Of a stretch of 64,000 nucleotides of DNA, positions 61,997 to 64,000 are shown in pieces. This DNA comes from DATFVA01 sp963800255. Lineage in GTDB: Bacteria > Bacteroidota > Ignavibacteria > Ignavibacteriales > Ignavibacteriaceae. The first letter of the stretch is position 1. Every line of letters begins with the position of its first letter. Under the pieces are notes generated by a model. It was not told the DNA's origin. It worked only from the letters and a program-made list of their open reading frames with translations, and did not search any database. The position numbers and the translations under genes are program-made. Location of the stretch: positions 310,001 to 374,000 of the forward strand of contig CAWDAK010000009.1 in the NCBI GenBank assembly GCA_963800255.1, in the 5' to 3' direction.

Positions 61997-63175
61997 ATGA
62001 AATTTCCTATTTATTTGGACAACCAGGCCACTACCCCTCTTGATCCGGAAGTTCTGGAAGCCATGCTCCCCTGGTTAACAGATAAATTCGGAAATGCGGC
62101 AAGCCGTGACCATTCATACGGATGGGAAGCTGAAAGTGCCGTGAAACTTTCCAGAAAGAAAATAGCTGAATTTATAGGCGCAGAACCCGCTGAAATAGTG
62201 TTTACAAGCGGAGCTACAGAATCAATTAACCTTGCACATTTCGGTATTGCAGAAAGCTATGGATCGCGGGGCGGTCATATAATCACCTCCCCGGTTGAAC
62301 ATAACGCTGTACTAGATTCCCTGAATTCCCTCGAGAAAAAAGGTTTTGAGATAACAGTGCTTCCGGTTGACAGCTGCGGAAGGATTCAACCGCGAAACGT
62401 GGAAAAAGCTATCAGGAAGGATACTATTCTTGTTTCTATAATGAGTGCCAATAATGAAATTGGAAATATATACGATGTTGAAAATATAGGAAAAATTTGC
62501 AAAGATCATGGAGTTATATTCCATACTGATGCATCTCAGGCAATTGGTAAAATTTCTTTTAGTGCGGGAAATGCTGATCTTGTGTCTTTTTCTGCTCATA
62601 AGATTTATGGACCTAAAGGAATAGGTGCGCTCTACATCAGAAACAAAGTTCCAAAAACAAGGTTAACACCTATAATTTTGGGAGGAGGACATGAAAACGG
62701 ACTACGGTCAGGTACTTTGAATGTACCCGGGATAGTTGGTTTTGGTAAAGCCCTGGAAATTGCTGCTAAGAAATTTGAAACGGATTACACCAGAATTGCA
62801 TCATATAGATCAAGAATGCTTAAACGGTTTACAGACGATATCGGAAACGTCAGGTTGAATGGTGATCCTGATAACCATATCCCAAACAATTTAAATATAT
62901 GTTTTGAAGGTGTAAGGTCAGACAAATTTATAATGAACATGAGGAATATAGCAGTAAGTACCGGGTCGGCATGTACATCTGCATCGCTAAAACCCAGTCA
63001 CGTACTCAGTGCAATAGGGCTCAGCGATGATCTTGCTAAGTCTTCCGTGAGATTCGGACCCGGAAGATTTAATACAGACGAGGAAATTGAGTATGTTATT
63101 GACGAAGTTATTAAAACAGTTAACAGACTGAGAGAAAATTCTGTCTATAACTTACAGGAAAATACTAAACACTAA
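61997..63175 (+). CDS. iscS: Cysteine desulfurase
   Basis: 392 residues. PLP is bound through Lys202 (FSAHKIYGPKGIG) with the supporting His102 in SPVEHNAVL. The sulfur-carrying Cys326 lies in the loop STGSACTSASLKPSHVL. YLDNQATTPLDPEV at the start and GGGHENGLRSGTLNV fit group I (IscS/NifS) enzymes. It removes sulfur from cysteine for cluster assembly and tRNA thiolation. It follows the Rrf2 gene closely. Confidence 0.95.
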   Translation: MKFPIYLDNQATTPLDPEVLEAMLPWLTDKFGNAASRDHSYGWEAESAVKLSRKKIAEFIGAEPAEIVFTSGATESINLAHFGIAESYGSRGGHIITSPVEHNAVLDSLNSLEKKGFEITVLPVDSCGRIQPRNVEKAIRKDTILVSIMSANNEIGNIYDVENIGKICKDHGVIFHTDASQAIGKISFSAGNADLVSFSAHKIYGPKGIGALYIRNKVPKTRLTPIILGGGHENGLRSGTLNVPGIVGFGKALEIAAKKFETDYTRIASYRSRMLKRFTDDIGNVRLNGDPDNHIPNNLNICFEGVRSDKFIMNMRNIAVSTGSACTSASLKPSHVLSAIGLSDDLAKSSVRFGPGRFNTDEEIEYVIDEVIKTVNRLRENSVYNLQENTKH

Positions 63176-63191
63176 ACAAAGGATTAATATA

Positions 63192-63500
63192 ATGCTCCGG
63201 GGAAAATTAAACGAATATTTCAGCCTGCTTAAAATTGAAGACAAACAGTTTCTAAGCTTTCTTAAAGCCAGGTACCCTCTGTTCCACAGATCGAACTTTT
63301 TTTACAGGGACTTCCAGTATGGAATAAGAAAATATCTTGAACTTAAAGGAAAAGATGTATCCTATGCTGACGGAGATAAATTAGCAAAAGAATTAGCGGG
63401 ACACTTTGAGAAGCAGGATATTTTCATACCGGTTGGCAACCAGGGTTGGACCGTGAATTACCCGGAATTTGTGACGACTACCCCAGGTGATCCATTATAG
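63192..63500 (+). CDS. Small protein of unknown function in the Fe-S gene cluster
   Basis: 102 residues, no signal peptide, no membrane segment and not a single cysteine, so it is not a scaffold like IscU. It is rich in aromatic and basic residues: FLKARYPLFHRSNFFYRDFQYGIRKYLELKG, a predicted helical N-terminal part, then an acidic helix and a short beta-like tail ending TTPGDPL. It sits 16 bases behind iscS and 62 bases before the A-type carrier gene, so a link to Fe-S biogenesis is plausible. I do not recognise the family. Confidence 0.65.
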   Translation: MLRGKLNEYFSLLKIEDKQFLSFLKARYPLFHRSNFFYRDFQYGIRKYLELKGKDVSYADGDKLAKELAGHFEKQDIFIPVGNQGWTVNYPEFVTTTPGDPL

Positions 63501-63562
63501 GTATCCTAAATTTAAATACTAAATTAAAAAATTCATTTTAGTAAATTCAATGGGAATTAAAG

Positions 63563-63913
63563 ATGTCAGATATTAAAATTGAAAACGATATAAATATAAC
63601 TGAAAAAGCAGCTAAAGAAGTAGCTCAGATAAGAAATGAGAATAATATCCCTTTAGGTTATGGATTAAGGGTCGGGGTTAAAGGTGGAGGATGCTCCGGA
63701 TTGACCTATACTCTGGGATTTGATGCTGAAGCTAAAGAAGGAGATACCGTTATAGAAGATAAGGGGATAAAACTGTTCATTGACGGTAAGAGTCTATTCT
63801 ACCTGTCAGGAACTGTACTCGACTTTTCTGACGGTCTGAATGGTAAAGGATTTGTTTTCAATAACCCGAATGCGACGAAAACCTGCGGATGCGGAGAATC
63901 CTTCGGGGTTTAA
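63563..63913 (+). CDS. A-type iron-sulfur carrier protein (IscA/HesB family)
   Basis: 116 residues. The three conserved cysteines are present: Cys44 (KGGGCSGLTYTLGF) and Cys108/Cys110 (TCGCGESF). The NITEKAAKEVAQIR start and FVFNNPNATKTC segment are typical. It carries Fe-S clusters or iron to apo-targets. IscA, SufA and ErpA cannot be told apart confidently from sequence; position favours IscA or SufA. Confidence 0.93.
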   Translation: MSDIKIENDINITEKAAKEVAQIRNENNIPLGYGLRVGVKGGGCSGLTYTLGFDAEAKEGDTVIEDKGIKLFIDGKSLFYLSGTVLDFSDGLNGKGFVFNNPNATKTCGCGESFGV

Positions 63914-63964
63914 CATTAAGATATTTAAATCTACATTCATTAAATAAACCTGGAGGTTAAATAC

Positions 63965-64000
63965 ATGGGAAAATTTGAATTGCCGAAGTTACCTTATGGC
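63965..64000 (+). CDS. Start of a probable Fe/Mn superoxide dismutase (truncated by the window)
   Basis: Only 12 codons are visible: MGKFELPKLPYG. F-x-L-P-x-L-P-Y is the usual N-terminus of iron/manganese superoxide dismutases. GGAGG lies eight bases before the ATG. The short sample means the call rests on one motif; its place after an Fe-S assembly cluster, where oxygen protection is useful, is consistent. Confidence 0.6.
   Translation, partial: MGKFELPKLPYG

Noticed and set aside
1..64000. CRISPR arrays, insertion sequences, prophage or rRNA genes
   Set aside because: I saw no regularly spaced repeats, transposase or integrase motifs, phage structural genes or rRNA sequence anywhere in the window.

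Overview
The window looks like a chromosomal contig from the Bacteroidota/Chlorobi/Ignavibacteria lineage, most likely Ignavibacteriales-like. Three large secreted proteins end in the ~85-residue type IX secretion (T9SS) sorting domain with the YPNPFNP signature. TonB-dependent receptors carry carboxypeptidase-regulatory-like domains, complex I is an 11-subunit form without NuoEFG, and two promoters fit the TTG-N20-TAnnTTTG pattern described for Bacteroidota. The taxonomic call is inference from these traits.

Region 1 (1-17.7 kb) is a beta-glucan/sugar utilisation locus. On the minus strand a membrane-anchored solute-binding protein, a histidine kinase and a sigma-54-type response regulator form a tight three-gene unit. 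It is followed by a T9SS-exported GH5 glucanase with CBM6, a sodium/solute symporter, a T9SS multi-domain carbohydrate-binding protein and the start of a TonB-dependent receptor that runs off the window. Divergent on the plus strand are a FucP-like MFS sugar transporter, a ROK sugar kinase, a lipoprotein glycosidase and a second GH5. Three intergenic stretches share one AT-rich motif, two of them as a perfect 8+8 bp palindrome, which suggests a common operator.

Region 2 (17.8-27 kb) has a SurA/PpiC-like foldase and a lysine/diaminopimelate run, dapA-dapB-dapH-lysC. An outer-membrane receptor follows in the same direction, then an M20 deacetylase that is a good DapL candidate.

Region 3 (27-38.5 kb) is accessory: two 42-residue membrane proteins, tRNA-Arg(ACG), an SPW-repeat protein, two orphan receiver proteins, a frameshifted Crp/Fnr regulator, a very large T9SS protein whose signal peptide lies in another frame, a radical SAM enzyme, a DUF4142 protein and several inverted repeats.

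Region 4 (38.5-50.5 kb) is housekeeping. tadA and adk are on plus. On minus, in transcription order, are an unknown gene, manC, an unusual rpiB with an EutQ-like N-terminus, pyrK, pyrD, folC, rho, a GWxTD protein, pdxA, a methyltransferase and ftsE.

Region 5 (50.9-64 kb, all plus) is nuoABCDHIJKLMN, then an Rrf2 regulator, a cysteine desulfurase, a small unknown protein, an A-type Fe-S carrier and the first codons of a probable superoxide dismutase. This couples Fe-S cluster supply to the Fe-S-rich respiratory complex upstream.
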